From the NCBI GenBank assembly GCA_011620595.1, contig WOYX01000003.1, forward strand, positions 1 through 64,000: a DNA stretch of 64,000 nt, in the 5' to 3' direction. This document shows positions 9,401 through 17,007 of the stretch, piece by piece. Both the position numbers and the translations under genes were made by a program. The stretch's first letter is position 1; each line of letters begins with the position of its first letter. Under the pieces are notes generated by a model that worked only from the letters and a program-made list of their open reading frames with translations, had not been told where the DNA came from and ran no database searches. The stretch is from Bacteroidales bacterium. GTDB lineage: Bacteria; Bacteroidota; Bacteroidia; Bacteroidales; VadinHA17.

Positions 9401-9822
9401 CCTATGAGTATAACTTCTTCTCGGATTACAACACCTCGCCGAAGATCTTTGATGCTTCATTCTTCGGAGACAATGGTCTGACAGGTATCCCGAGGAGCGC
9501 CACACTTTCAGAACCCGACAGAAACAGGAACTGGGGTGCAGTTTCTGATTACCATATTTATAACGGCTCCTACCTGCGCCTTAAGAACCTGCAGGTCAGT
9601 TATACATTACCCGAATCGGTGGTACACAAGATGCACATGAGTTATATGAAGGTCTTTTTCAGTGCTGACAATCTCCTTACTATAACAAAATACCCCGGAC
9701 TTGATCCCGAAATAGCTCCTCAGGCTGACTATGGAGGCATTCTGGCACAGGGAATTGATTTCCCCAGTCCCCGCTATCCTCTCTCAAGGATTATCTCTTT
9801 CGGAGTAAACATGACATTCTAA
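6451..9822 (+). CDS. SusC/RagA-type TonB-dependent receptor with STN signalling domain
   Basis: 1123 residues. After a signal peptide (about 1-33) comes an STN domain (about 40-108, DLLAKIEGTSDYKFLYRS), a carboxypeptidase-regulatory-like domain (about 118-195, VTGRVTDAKTGEPLPAVTV), the hallmark SLDEVVVVGYGT at about 193-204, the plug (about 210-325) and a long beta-barrel ending in the aromatic residue FGVNMTF. It imports a large or scarce ligand across the outer membrane using TonB. The STN domain ties it to the FecR protein encoded upstream, so it both senses and transports. SusD follows after 19 bases. Confidence 0.97.
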   Translation: MKKARFRKILLIMKISTFLLFFCLTAISAESFSQNFSFEIRGETIKDLLAKIEGTSDYKFLYRSDLTEINDPVTVSVNDENIESILTKVFASSGVVFKIFDDNLVVISKANEIQQQSVTGRVTDAKTGEPLPAVTVTIKGTTTGTLTDVNGSFVLPRPERGVTISFSFIGYTSREVVYNDENTIEIELIQEDLSLDEVVVVGYGTKTKSSVTGAISTVGERELENISVTNVAGALQGRVSGAFVTTESGQPGAGSNIYFRGPMSISGGRPLYVVDGVPISDLSYDFNMVDIESISVLKDASAAAIYGATAAGGVILVTTKRGAKQKPTVSFDGSYGVRNVIKVPTLLRRDDYIRAKALAGYDVVDLFGPESGWSSLPDTDWFDEWYNPGAEQNYNLSMSGGSDASTYYLSGNYNSIEGTRLNNWINRLTLRVNSDHQITKKLKLSENIYFKYGKEAPPIPPHEGFQTYRSIPVMSVYDPTNESGGGWGMTPKGFQGRNYVAEASTLYARNNDYSINMSGSLDYEIISDLHLKGLVGAILNDKDAYAYQEPWFDGSWYALESFSKANAKQKQYIATFTLNYDKTFGGHQISGLLGYEARRAYSSYLDYANQESFVARPRSSALALGVESQTGSFWETDVLNRILSQFMRLEYSYQDKYLITANVRRDGYGSKFGPENKYGIFPGVSVGWVLTKEEFMSQYSFINLLKLRAGYGILGNPVGQDFAYTRYYTLGYTYDWSEDASAQRETGIAVVDALANAEIQWESVATTNIGLDASFWKGRLALNLDFYSRQTKKMLYNVGIPPSAGVGSSVQANIGQMNNTGLEVQVEHRNDIGDFNYFVAFTGGFNKNKLISLSPDLERLYINSGNIGAGESGGGFYGGATICRSEPGLPLGQFYGYETSGIYATDAEAGTRLTFSGYTPQAGDLIYVDQNDDGTINASDQVYIGNPWPKMTYGFNLGGGWKSIEVRAQFNGTIGNDIYNGHDSYEYNFFSDYNTSPKIFDASFFGDNGLTGIPRSATLSEPDRNRNWGAVSDYHIYNGSYLRLKNLQVSYTLPESVVHKMHMSYMKVFFSADNLLTITKYPGLDPEIAPQADYGGILAQGIDFPSPRYPLSRIISFGVNMTF

Positions 9823-9841
9823 ATCCTTAAACTGAAGAACT

Positions 9842-11557
9842 ATGAAAAAGAATATAAAATATCATGTACTCCTGGTGTTCATCGCCAGTCTGCTCATGTT
9901 CAGCGCCTGCGAAGATGAGTTCCTGAATGTTTCAGACCCACTGGTACTTTCAGAAGGGATCTTCCCCCAGGAAGTCACAGATCTGGAACCTATCATGGTT
10001 GATATCTACGGGAGACTGCAGGAAACCTATTATGGAACATACATGAGGCTGTGGCCGCTGATGTCACACAACCGTGACCATGGATATAACGGAGCGCAGT
10101 ACAATGAGTTTGCCCTTATTGAGTTAAATCCAAACCTGTCAAACGTGAATAATGTATGGACAAGGCACTACCTGGCAATCGGCAAATGCAATGACATGCT
10201 GGCTGCAATTGACAGGTTACGGGATAAAGATGGCCTGACCGCCTCACAGATTGATAAACTCGATGATTATGAAGGACAGGCACTCTTCATGCGTGCTTTC
10301 AATTACTTCTACCTGATAAACCTGTACGGTGAGTCTCCTATTTTAACAGAAGCCGATAAGAGCAAGATGGGAGTACCGCTATGGGATTATGCCCCGGATA
10401 TCATCAATGAAACCTATAAGCCAAGGGCAACGCAGGGGGAAGTATGGGATTTGATTATTAGCGACCTGAAGGCGGCAGAATCTCTTCTGGCCGGAGTCGA
10501 TTTCCCTGAGAAAGCCAGGGCCAGCGAATGGGCTGTCAAGAGCTTCCTCGGCAAAGCCTACATATTTACCCTTCAGTGGGATAAAGCCAGGGACGTGCTG
10601 AAAGACGTGATTGATAACAGCGGTAAGCAACTCGTCAGTTATGACATCTTGCGCAATTCGTTCAACGGACAGAATAAATTCAACGCGGAATCTATTTTTG
10701 AAGTTAATTCAACCTATGACCCGCTGGGAGGTTCCTCCCAGTTTAATACAGGGGCTGACTGGATGAAAGGGATCAGCATATCTTACGTTGACCAGGACGG
10801 CACTGAGGTGTGCAACGGATTCGGCAATATGTTCATTCACGACATGACTATGCCAAGGTATGGATTTAACAGCCCGGCCACAACAACGGCGGAGCAGAAG
10901 GATCCTGATTACCTTGCATATTCCCTGCAGGTTCGCGCTGACAAAAGTGTCGATCCGCGTCTCTATGTTACAACTTTCCAGCCTTATGTTGACAGCATTA
11001 ATTACATAGGCAACTGGAGGAAGATAGCAAAAGGACGGGTTGAATCATATAATGCAGAGGCTTCAAAAGCATGGTGCATACATAAATATACCGTCACTGA
11101 CCGCTACTGGGGAGACCTTAACGGCTGGCATGGGATAAATATGATTGTCATGCGCCTTGCAGACGTATACCTCCTCTATGCCGAGGCCCAAATGCACCTT
11201 AACCAGACCGGCGAAGCCCTGGAGTACATAAACAAGGTACACAGAAGAGCATATGACGTGCCTGTAAACACCGCCTCATCCTATGATTATGGATCTCTTG
11301 CTGCCAGGACCAAGACGCTGGATCCGGCTGATCCCCTTGCCAATGATCCTCTCAAATATGAAAGATGGGCTGAATTCGGGGGTGAAGGAGTATGGTGGTT
11401 TGATGTACGCCGCTTCGACCTGGGACAGGAAGAGGCTACATATTACCAGAGAGTTAAGGGCGGCGCCCTGGAATGGAGGGACACCAAGTATGCCATGCCG
11501 ATTTCGACAACCGAAATGAACGCTAATTCGCAGATGATTCAGAATCCAGGTTATTAA
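9842..11557 (+). CDS. SusD/RagB-family nutrient-binding outer-membrane lipoprotein
   Basis: 571 residues. The lipobox MFSAC places the lipidated Cys at 23. The rest shows the SusD fold: N-terminal region with NNVWTRHYLAIGKCNDMLAAID (a tetratricopeptide-like helix pair), GQALFMRAFNYFYLINLYG around residues 140-160 and a C-terminal part ending MPISTTEMNANSQMIQNPGY, the standard SusD end. It forms the lid of the SusC receptor encoded just before it and binds the ligand at the cell surface. The pair is followed by a strong terminator, so susCD appear to form a transcript of their own. Confidence 0.97.
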   Translation: MKKNIKYHVLLVFIASLLMFSACEDEFLNVSDPLVLSEGIFPQEVTDLEPIMVDIYGRLQETYYGTYMRLWPLMSHNRDHGYNGAQYNEFALIELNPNLSNVNNVWTRHYLAIGKCNDMLAAIDRLRDKDGLTASQIDKLDDYEGQALFMRAFNYFYLINLYGESPILTEADKSKMGVPLWDYAPDIINETYKPRATQGEVWDLIISDLKAAESLLAGVDFPEKARASEWAVKSFLGKAYIFTLQWDKARDVLKDVIDNSGKQLVSYDILRNSFNGQNKFNAESIFEVNSTYDPLGGSSQFNTGADWMKGISISYVDQDGTEVCNGFGNMFIHDMTMPRYGFNSPATTTAEQKDPDYLAYSLQVRADKSVDPRLYVTTFQPYVDSINYIGNWRKIAKGRVESYNAEASKAWCIHKYTVTDRYWGDLNGWHGINMIVMRLADVYLLYAEAQMHLNQTGEALEYINKVHRRAYDVPVNTASSYDYGSLAARTKTLDPADPLANDPLKYERWAEFGGEGVWWFDVRRFDLGQEEATYYQRVKGGALEWRDTKYAMPISTTEMNANSQMIQNPGY

Positions 11558-11604
11558 ACCTTTAAAGGTTAGTTTTCAAATGTTTTGGATTAGTTAGGAA
11601 CAAT

Positions 11605-11650
11605 GTGGGCACTTCGGATCCAGGTCCGGGAAGGTGCCCACTTGTTTTTT
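11605..11650 (+). terminator. Rho-independent terminator after susCD
   Basis: GTGGGCAC at 11605-11612 pairs with GTGCCCAC at 11634-11641; the stem extends by TTC/GAA with one bulge, and is followed directly by TTGTTTTTT. A separate 14-base perfect palindrome AACCTTTAAAGGTT lies at 11557-11570, just at the stop codon of susD. Confidence 0.8.
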
Positions 11651-11719
11651 CCCTTCATCAATTTCAATCTCGCCTTCTGCTTTTGAGGTGGATTACCTTA
11701 TTGATTACCAGTACTTACT

Positions 11720-12829
11720 ATGAAAAATATATTGATGTTACTTCCATTGCTTGGGTTGTTATTGACCGGATGCGGAATGGATTCCTCATTCACCCCGTCG
11801 GTGACAGTAGAAGACTGGGGTTGGGAGGATGGGAAAGCAGTCAGGCTCTTCACACTTACAAACCAAAACGGAGTTGTACTGAAGGTTACCAATTACGGAG
11901 CAACAATAACCTGGCTCTCAGTGCCTGACCGTAATGGCACCTTTGAGCCGGTGGTACTCGGGTTTGACAGCCTCAGTAATTATGTTGCTGTAAGAGGTGG
12001 CTTTGGTAGTGTTATAGGCAGGTATGCCAACCGGATTGGCGGAGCACAGATTGCCCTCAACGGAGAAAAATATCTGCTAACAGCCAACAACCGGGGAAAT
12101 ACAATGCATGGCGGAAACAGAGGATTCAATAAGCAGGTATTCGATATTGATACGGCATATATTGAAGGTGACTCGGCCAAGGTGTCTTTTTCATACCTGA
12201 GCCCGGATATGGAAGAGGGATTCCCGGGAAATCTCACATTAAAAATTACCTATTCACTCACGGGAAAAAACGAAGTAGTGCTTGATTACGAGGCAACGAC
12301 CGATAAACCGACTGTCGTGAACTTCACAAATCATGCTTATTTTAATCTTGGCGGATGTCACGGGCCCGTACTGGATCACTATCTTCTGGTTGCCTCAGAC
12401 TCCATCTGTGAGGTTGATTCAATTGGTCTTCCGACAGGAAGATTGCTCGCGGTTGAGGGAACTGCCTATGATTTCAATCAGGCCAGGCCGGTGGGCAGCA
12501 GGATTGAGGAGGTGAAACCGGGTTATGATAATAATTACAAACTTCGAAGAGAGGGTGACGGGCTGGTACTTGCAGCCGAGGTCTATGACCCTGTCAGCGG
12601 CAGGGTGCTTGAAGCATACACTACCGAGCCGGGGATGCAATTGTTTACCGCCAACTCCGACCGTCAGTACACAGGACATGGCGGAGTGCAGTTTGGCAGG
12701 CACTACGGTATCTGCCTTGAGATGCAGCATTTCCCCGATTCTCCGAATCATCCGAATTTCCCGGATGTGGTGCTAAACCCGGAGGATTTATACAGGCAGA
12801 CTACAGTCTACAAATTTTCTGTAAGGTAA
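11720..12829 (+). CDS. galM: Aldose 1-epimerase, secreted lipoprotein
   Basis: 369 residues, of usual length for GalM plus a lipoprotein signal (LLLTGC, Cys18). Family residues are present: R101 (GRYANRI), His130 in NTMHGGNRGF, the catalytic acid His205 in NFTNHAYFNLGG, Asp269 in GYDNNY, and the catalytic base Glu334 in GICLEMQHFPDSPNHP. It interconverts alpha and beta anomers of free aldoses such as galactose or glucose. The lipid anchor places it outside the cytoplasm, which suits a role in preparing sugar released by the neighbouring esterases or taken up by SusCD. It begins 70 bases after the susCD terminator. Confidence 0.93.
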   Translation: MKNILMLLPLLGLLLTGCGMDSSFTPSVTVEDWGWEDGKAVRLFTLTNQNGVVLKVTNYGATITWLSVPDRNGTFEPVVLGFDSLSNYVAVRGGFGSVIGRYANRIGGAQIALNGEKYLLTANNRGNTMHGGNRGFNKQVFDIDTAYIEGDSAKVSFSYLSPDMEEGFPGNLTLKITYSLTGKNEVVLDYEATTDKPTVVNFTNHAYFNLGGCHGPVLDHYLLVASDSICEVDSIGLPTGRLLAVEGTAYDFNQARPVGSRIEEVKPGYDNNYKLRREGDGLVLAAEVYDPVSGRVLEAYTTEPGMQLFTANSDRQYTGHGGVQFGRHYGICLEMQHFPDSPNHPNFPDVVLNPEDLYRQTTVYKFSVR

Positions 12830-12961
12830 AATAAACAGCAATGTGTAGTTTCAGATTTCTCATCGCTGCAATTGTATCCGGGTTCCTGTTTTCATCACCC
12901 CTGATTACTAAGGTTAGAATCCTCAAAGTGAATTGCTGAGTTTAAAATATGTAAACCTACA

Positions 12962-14671
12962 ATGTCAAACAGACGTGATTTTATCAAATACCTGGGAGCA
13001 GGGTCCGCAGGAATGTCCCTGGCTGCACCCCTGGCATTTTCATCATGCACGAACAAAAAGAGTGCTGAAGACGGACAGGTACTGTTTATCGGAGATGACA
13101 TTGCCGTGGCTGAGACCACCATTGGAAAAGTACGCGGATACATCCTGAGGGGTATATATTATTTTCTGGGCATACCCTACGGTGCTGATACGTCGGGCAG
13201 TAACCGCTTCATGCCACCGCAGAAACCTGAACCGTGGTCAGACGTTTTCCCAGCAATCTGGTGGGGAAATTCAGCCCCGCAGATGACTGAGAACATGTAT
13301 ACAAACAAGATAATGGCATTCAGGGATCACTGGAACTATGATGATGTCAGCGAGGATTGCCTGCGTATAAATGTTTTTACTCCCGGTTATAACGACGGAA
13401 AGAAGAGACCGGTTCTGGTCTGGATGCATGGCGGTGGGTTTACATCAGGAAACAGCCTTGAACATGATGGATATAACGGTGAAAACCTGGCCAGAAGCGG
13501 TGATATTGTTTTCTGCTCGGTTAACCACCGACTGGGTCCCCTGGGATGTTCCGACTTTTCAGCCGTAGGCGGGGAGCAGTTTGCCTCGTCGGGAAATGTT
13601 GGAATGCTTGACCTTATCGCTTCACTTGAGTGGGTGCATGATAATATTGAGAACTTTGGCGGTGACCCGGGAAATGTGACAATAATAGGGCAGAGCGGTG
13701 GCACACAGAAGGTAAGCACAACTATCAGCATGCCCGCATCAAAGGGGCTCGTTCATAAAGCTGTATTGCTAAGCACAACTACAATCAAGGTTGGAGAACA
13801 GGAACCAGCACAAAAACTGGGAGCATATATCATTAAGGAGGCCGACCTGAAGGATTCTGAGATTGAGAAGCTCCAGATGATGCAATGGAAGGATTATTAT
13901 TTGCTGGCACAGAGATCTGCTGCAAAACTGAACGAGGAGGCAAGAAACTCCGGAATCAAGGGATTCCGTGCAAATTTCGGCCCTCATATTGACGGTATCA
14001 ATATACTGCGCCATCCGTACTACCCGGATGCTTCTCCGGATGCAGCGCATATTCCAATGATCATATGCTCTGCACTGAATGAATGCTCTCCAAGCCTGCT
14101 TGACGCCTCCGTGGAAGATATCTCATTTGAAGGAGTAATTAAGAACCTGGTAAAAAATGAAGTTCTGCTTGCCCCGGGAGGTCAGGCAATAACAGGCATG
14201 CCGGAGGAACAGGCGAAGCGGGTCGTGGAAGCCTACAGGAAGGCATTCCCTGATAAAAAACCGGTTGAAATCTGGTCAATGGTAACCAAACACAGACAGG
14301 CTACCAACTACATTGCGGATGCAAGATCGAGCCAGGGTACCGCTGTTTTTGTTGCCTGGTTCGGATGGCAACCGCCATTGTTCAACGGCCGTCTCCGCGA
14401 TTTCCACTGTGTTGATATCTGCTACTGGTTCAACAACACAGACCTGATGTTATCACATACCGGTGGAGGTGCAAAACCGAGAGAATTATCACAGAAGATG
14501 TCAGGTTCGCTGGTTCAGTTCATGAAAAATGGCGATCCTAATGGCGGTGGTCTGCCTAAGTGGCCCGCATACACAGCGGAGAATGGAGAGCTTATGTTCC
14601 TTGATGATAATTGCGAAGTACAGCTTGATCCTGACCGGGAAGCCAGAAAGGCCCTGCCCCCGATAATATAG
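12962..14671 (+). CDS. Type B carboxylesterase with Tat lipoprotein signal
   Basis: 569 residues. The N terminus NRRDFIKYLGAGSAG is a twin-arginine signal (Arg4-Arg5) and ends in AFSSC, so it is probably a Tat-exported lipoprotein (Cys29). The carboxylesterase B fold shows SEDCLRINVFTPG (130-142), the oxyanion motif MHGGGF (155-160), nucleophile elbow IIGQSGGTQ with Ser245, NECSP for the acid and FHCVDICYWF for the His. The elbow is GQSGG where the family usually has GESAG. It should hydrolyse a carboxylic ester in the periplasm or at the membrane. It is the first gene of an esterase/MBL/MBL/esterase block and is paralogous to the last gene of it. Confidence 0.9.
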   Translation: MSNRRDFIKYLGAGSAGMSLAAPLAFSSCTNKKSAEDGQVLFIGDDIAVAETTIGKVRGYILRGIYYFLGIPYGADTSGSNRFMPPQKPEPWSDVFPAIWWGNSAPQMTENMYTNKIMAFRDHWNYDDVSEDCLRINVFTPGYNDGKKRPVLVWMHGGGFTSGNSLEHDGYNGENLARSGDIVFCSVNHRLGPLGCSDFSAVGGEQFASSGNVGMLDLIASLEWVHDNIENFGGDPGNVTIIGQSGGTQKVSTTISMPASKGLVHKAVLLSTTTIKVGEQEPAQKLGAYIIKEADLKDSEIEKLQMMQWKDYYLLAQRSAAKLNEEARNSGIKGFRANFGPHIDGINILRHPYYPDASPDAAHIPMIICSALNECSPSLLDASVEDISFEGVIKNLVKNEVLLAPGGQAITGMPEEQAKRVVEAYRKAFPDKKPVEIWSMVTKHRQATNYIADARSSQGTAVFVAWFGWQPPLFNGRLRDFHCVDICYWFNNTDLMLSHTGGGAKPRELSQKMSGSLVQFMKNGDPNGGGLPKWPAYTAENGELMFLDDNCEVQLDPDREARKALPPII

Positions 14672-14761
14672 TATATGCTTGGATAACAAGGGCTTTGAAC
14701 CTGATCAGATGCAGTAATAACAAAAAGAGATTTTAAGATATACCAAATAAAAGCAAGAAAA

Positions 14762-15916
14762 ATGAAAACAAACAGGAGAAACTTCCTTCAGGTCCTCGGT
14801 GCAGGCACAGCAGGCTTTGGTGTCGCCAGTGCCGTATGGCTGCCTGACTGGACTTCCGGGAAGAACAACGTCGATGCCTCAGCCAGTACTATGGCTGGCG
14901 GGATTCCGGTAAAGAGAAACAACCAGATGTGGCCCATCAAATCTGAACTGAAATCAAGACGTATCAAGTTCGACTCACCACAAAACCAGATCAGCTGGGC
15001 GTTCATGAAAGAGTTGCGGGAACATAACAAAACCAGGAAGATTTATGACATCGATCCCTATGTCGAGGTCTACCAGTTCCGTGACAACCTGTACGGATTG
15101 TTCCAGGAAAACTGTGACGGTGCCGGAGATTTCTGGATGTATCTTACTATCGGCCCGGAGAAAGCCATGCTTATTGATACCGGCTTCGGCCTCGGGGATA
15201 CAAAAGCCCTCGTCGACCAGCTGACAGGTAATATGCCGCTCATAGTTGTCAACACACATGACCACTATGACCATGCATACGGGAACTGCCGGTTTGAGAA
15301 AGTGTACTGCCACGAATACCTGGTGCCTTACATTGAGAACCAGCATGCCAATATGTGGGATTACCTTTTCGATGACTATGGCAACAATATCTGGCTTGAA
15401 TTTGACAGGAAAGACCTGCCCGCCTTTAAGAAATATGAGATAGTCGGTGTTCCCGACGGATATACATTTAACCTGGGGGGTGACTATGAAGTAGAACTGG
15501 TATTTACAGGCGGACATGCTGCCGGGCATGCAGGATACCTTGACAGGAAGGGCCGCATTTTCTTTTCCGGTGATAATATATGCAGTGATGTCTCAGGATG
15601 TGGCTCAGTGAATAGTACAAGGCCTGGTCCTTATGCTGAAAACACTGCACTGAAGGTTTATCGTGACAACGTTAAGAGGCTGGTTGACAGGATGGATGAG
15701 TATGATTACATATTCCCGATGCATTTCATGAATAATATCGAAAACAACCTGATGCCTAATATTATTGAGGCCTGCGATGCTATCCTCGCCAATCCGGAGG
15801 ACTATGATTACAAGGTTGAAAAATATGGCAAAGACCGTTCCGCCGGACCATCGGCCAGGTATTTCAAGTTCATAAAAGGTTTCAGCGTTATCGGGTATGG
15901 TTACAGGAAGGCCTGA
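14762..15916 (+). CDS. MBL-fold metallohydrolase with Tat signal
   Basis: 384 residues. A Tat signal (TNRRNFLQVLGAG, Arg5-Arg6) precedes a metallo-beta-lactamase-fold domain. The metal motif HxHxDH is complete: THDHYDH with His166, His168, Asp170 and His171. Further ligands are expected in GGHAAGHAG and in FSGDNICSD, and a His in FPMHFM. The fold includes hydrolases for lactones, thioesters and beta-lactams; the sequence does not show which. It sits 90 bases after a Tat esterase and directly before a close paralogue. The shared export signal suggests that the esterase and this enzyme act on the same compound outside the cytoplasm. Confidence 0.9.
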   Translation: MKTNRRNFLQVLGAGTAGFGVASAVWLPDWTSGKNNVDASASTMAGGIPVKRNNQMWPIKSELKSRRIKFDSPQNQISWAFMKELREHNKTRKIYDIDPYVEVYQFRDNLYGLFQENCDGAGDFWMYLTIGPEKAMLIDTGFGLGDTKALVDQLTGNMPLIVVNTHDHYDHAYGNCRFEKVYCHEYLVPYIENQHANMWDYLFDDYGNNIWLEFDRKDLPAFKKYEIVGVPDGYTFNLGGDYEVELVFTGGHAAGHAGYLDRKGRIFFSGDNICSDVSGCGSVNSTRPGPYAENTALKVYRDNVKRLVDRMDEYDYIFPMHFMNNIENNLMPNIIEACDAILANPEDYDYKVEKYGKDRSAGPSARYFKFIKGFSVIGYGYRKA

Positions 15917-15955
15917 ATCCAATAATTGATTAAGTATTACAAACACATAGCAATA

Positions 15956-16972
15956 ATGGAAAAGACATATGAAATGTGGCCCATAAACGGCGCATCGAAG
16001 GCAAAAAGAATTAAATGGGGTTCACCCCAGAACCAGATCAGCTGGGCATACATGAAGATGCTCAGGGAAGGCAACAAAACCATGAAGGTATATGACATAA
16101 ATCCATATGTGGAAGTATACCAGTTCCGCGAAAATATGTACGGGCTCTTCAATCAAAACTGCGACGGTGCCGGTGATGTCTGGCTATATCTCATTATCGG
16201 ACCGAAAAAGGCAATGCTGATTGATACAGGCTTCGGCCTGGGAGATCAGAAAGGGCTTGTAGAAAAGCTGACGGGTGGCATGCCGCTGATAGTCGTGAAT
16301 ACCCACCTGGGCCCGGATCATTCCTTCGGTAATGTGCTGTATGACAAAGTTTATTGCAGTGAGTATGAGGTTGACAATATCAAAAACAGACTGAAGCCGG
16401 GAGCATGGGATTACCTGTTTGATGAGAACGGCAACAATATCTGGCTGCAGTTCGACAGGAAGGATCTACCTGAATATAAAGATTACGAGCTCGTTGGCGT
16501 GCCTGATGGCCACATCTTCAATCTGGGTGACGATTATGATATCGAGCTGGCATGGATGGGAGGACATTCAGCCGGGATGTCAATGTTCCTCGACAGGAAA
16601 GGGCGCACCGTTTTTGCAGGTGATGACATCTGCAGCGATGTAATCGGCTGCGGCAGCGGCCCCAAGGAAGGAGGATTCTACAATGAATTCTGCAACCTGA
16701 CGACATACCGCGATAACCTTACAAAGCTGGTGGCCCGGCTGGATGAGTTTGATTATATCTTCCCCGGTCACTTCATGGTCAATCTTGAGAATTACTTGAT
16801 GCTGAATATCCTGGAAGCTCTTAATGAGATTATTGCCGATCCCACCTGTTATGACTATAAAGTGGAACATGTCAGGAGCACCGGCGGGACCAGGGTACGA
16901 ATGCACAAGTTCGTGAAGGGATTCAGCACCATAGCCTATACTGCAAACGGTGTCTACCCACCAGAAGGATAG
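15956..16972 (+). CDS. MBL-fold protein, signal-less paralogue with an altered metal site
   Basis: 338 residues from the ATG at 15956; an upstream TTG at 15926 would only add a meaningless 10 residues. It matches the preceding MBL protein along its whole length (MWPI.....KRIKW.SPQNQISWAYMK, YVEVYQFREN, IDTGFGLGD) but begins where the mature part of that protein begins and has no export signal. The metal motif reads THLGPDH: the first His (117), Asp121 and His122 remain, while the second His of HxHxDH is Gly119. GGHSAGMS and FAGDDICSD are retained. It may be a one-metal or inactive partner, or an enzyme with a changed reaction. The gap to the previous gene is 39 bases. Confidence 0.9.
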   Translation: MEKTYEMWPINGASKAKRIKWGSPQNQISWAYMKMLREGNKTMKVYDINPYVEVYQFRENMYGLFNQNCDGAGDVWLYLIIGPKKAMLIDTGFGLGDQKGLVEKLTGGMPLIVVNTHLGPDHSFGNVLYDKVYCSEYEVDNIKNRLKPGAWDYLFDENGNNIWLQFDRKDLPEYKDYELVGVPDGHIFNLGDDYDIELAWMGGHSAGMSMFLDRKGRTVFAGDDICSDVIGCGSGPKEGGFYNEFCNLTTYRDNLTKLVARLDEFDYIFPGHFMVNLENYLMLNILEALNEIIADPTCYDYKVEHVRSTGGTRVRMHKFVKGFSTIAYTANGVYPPEG

Positions 16973-17007
16973 CATTTAAACTTTCATCTCACAAACAACC
17001 GTATTCC

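Noticed and set aside
11605-11928. Open frame crossing the susCD terminator and the start of galM
   Set aside because: It contains the terminator and overlaps the clean GalM frame in another phase.
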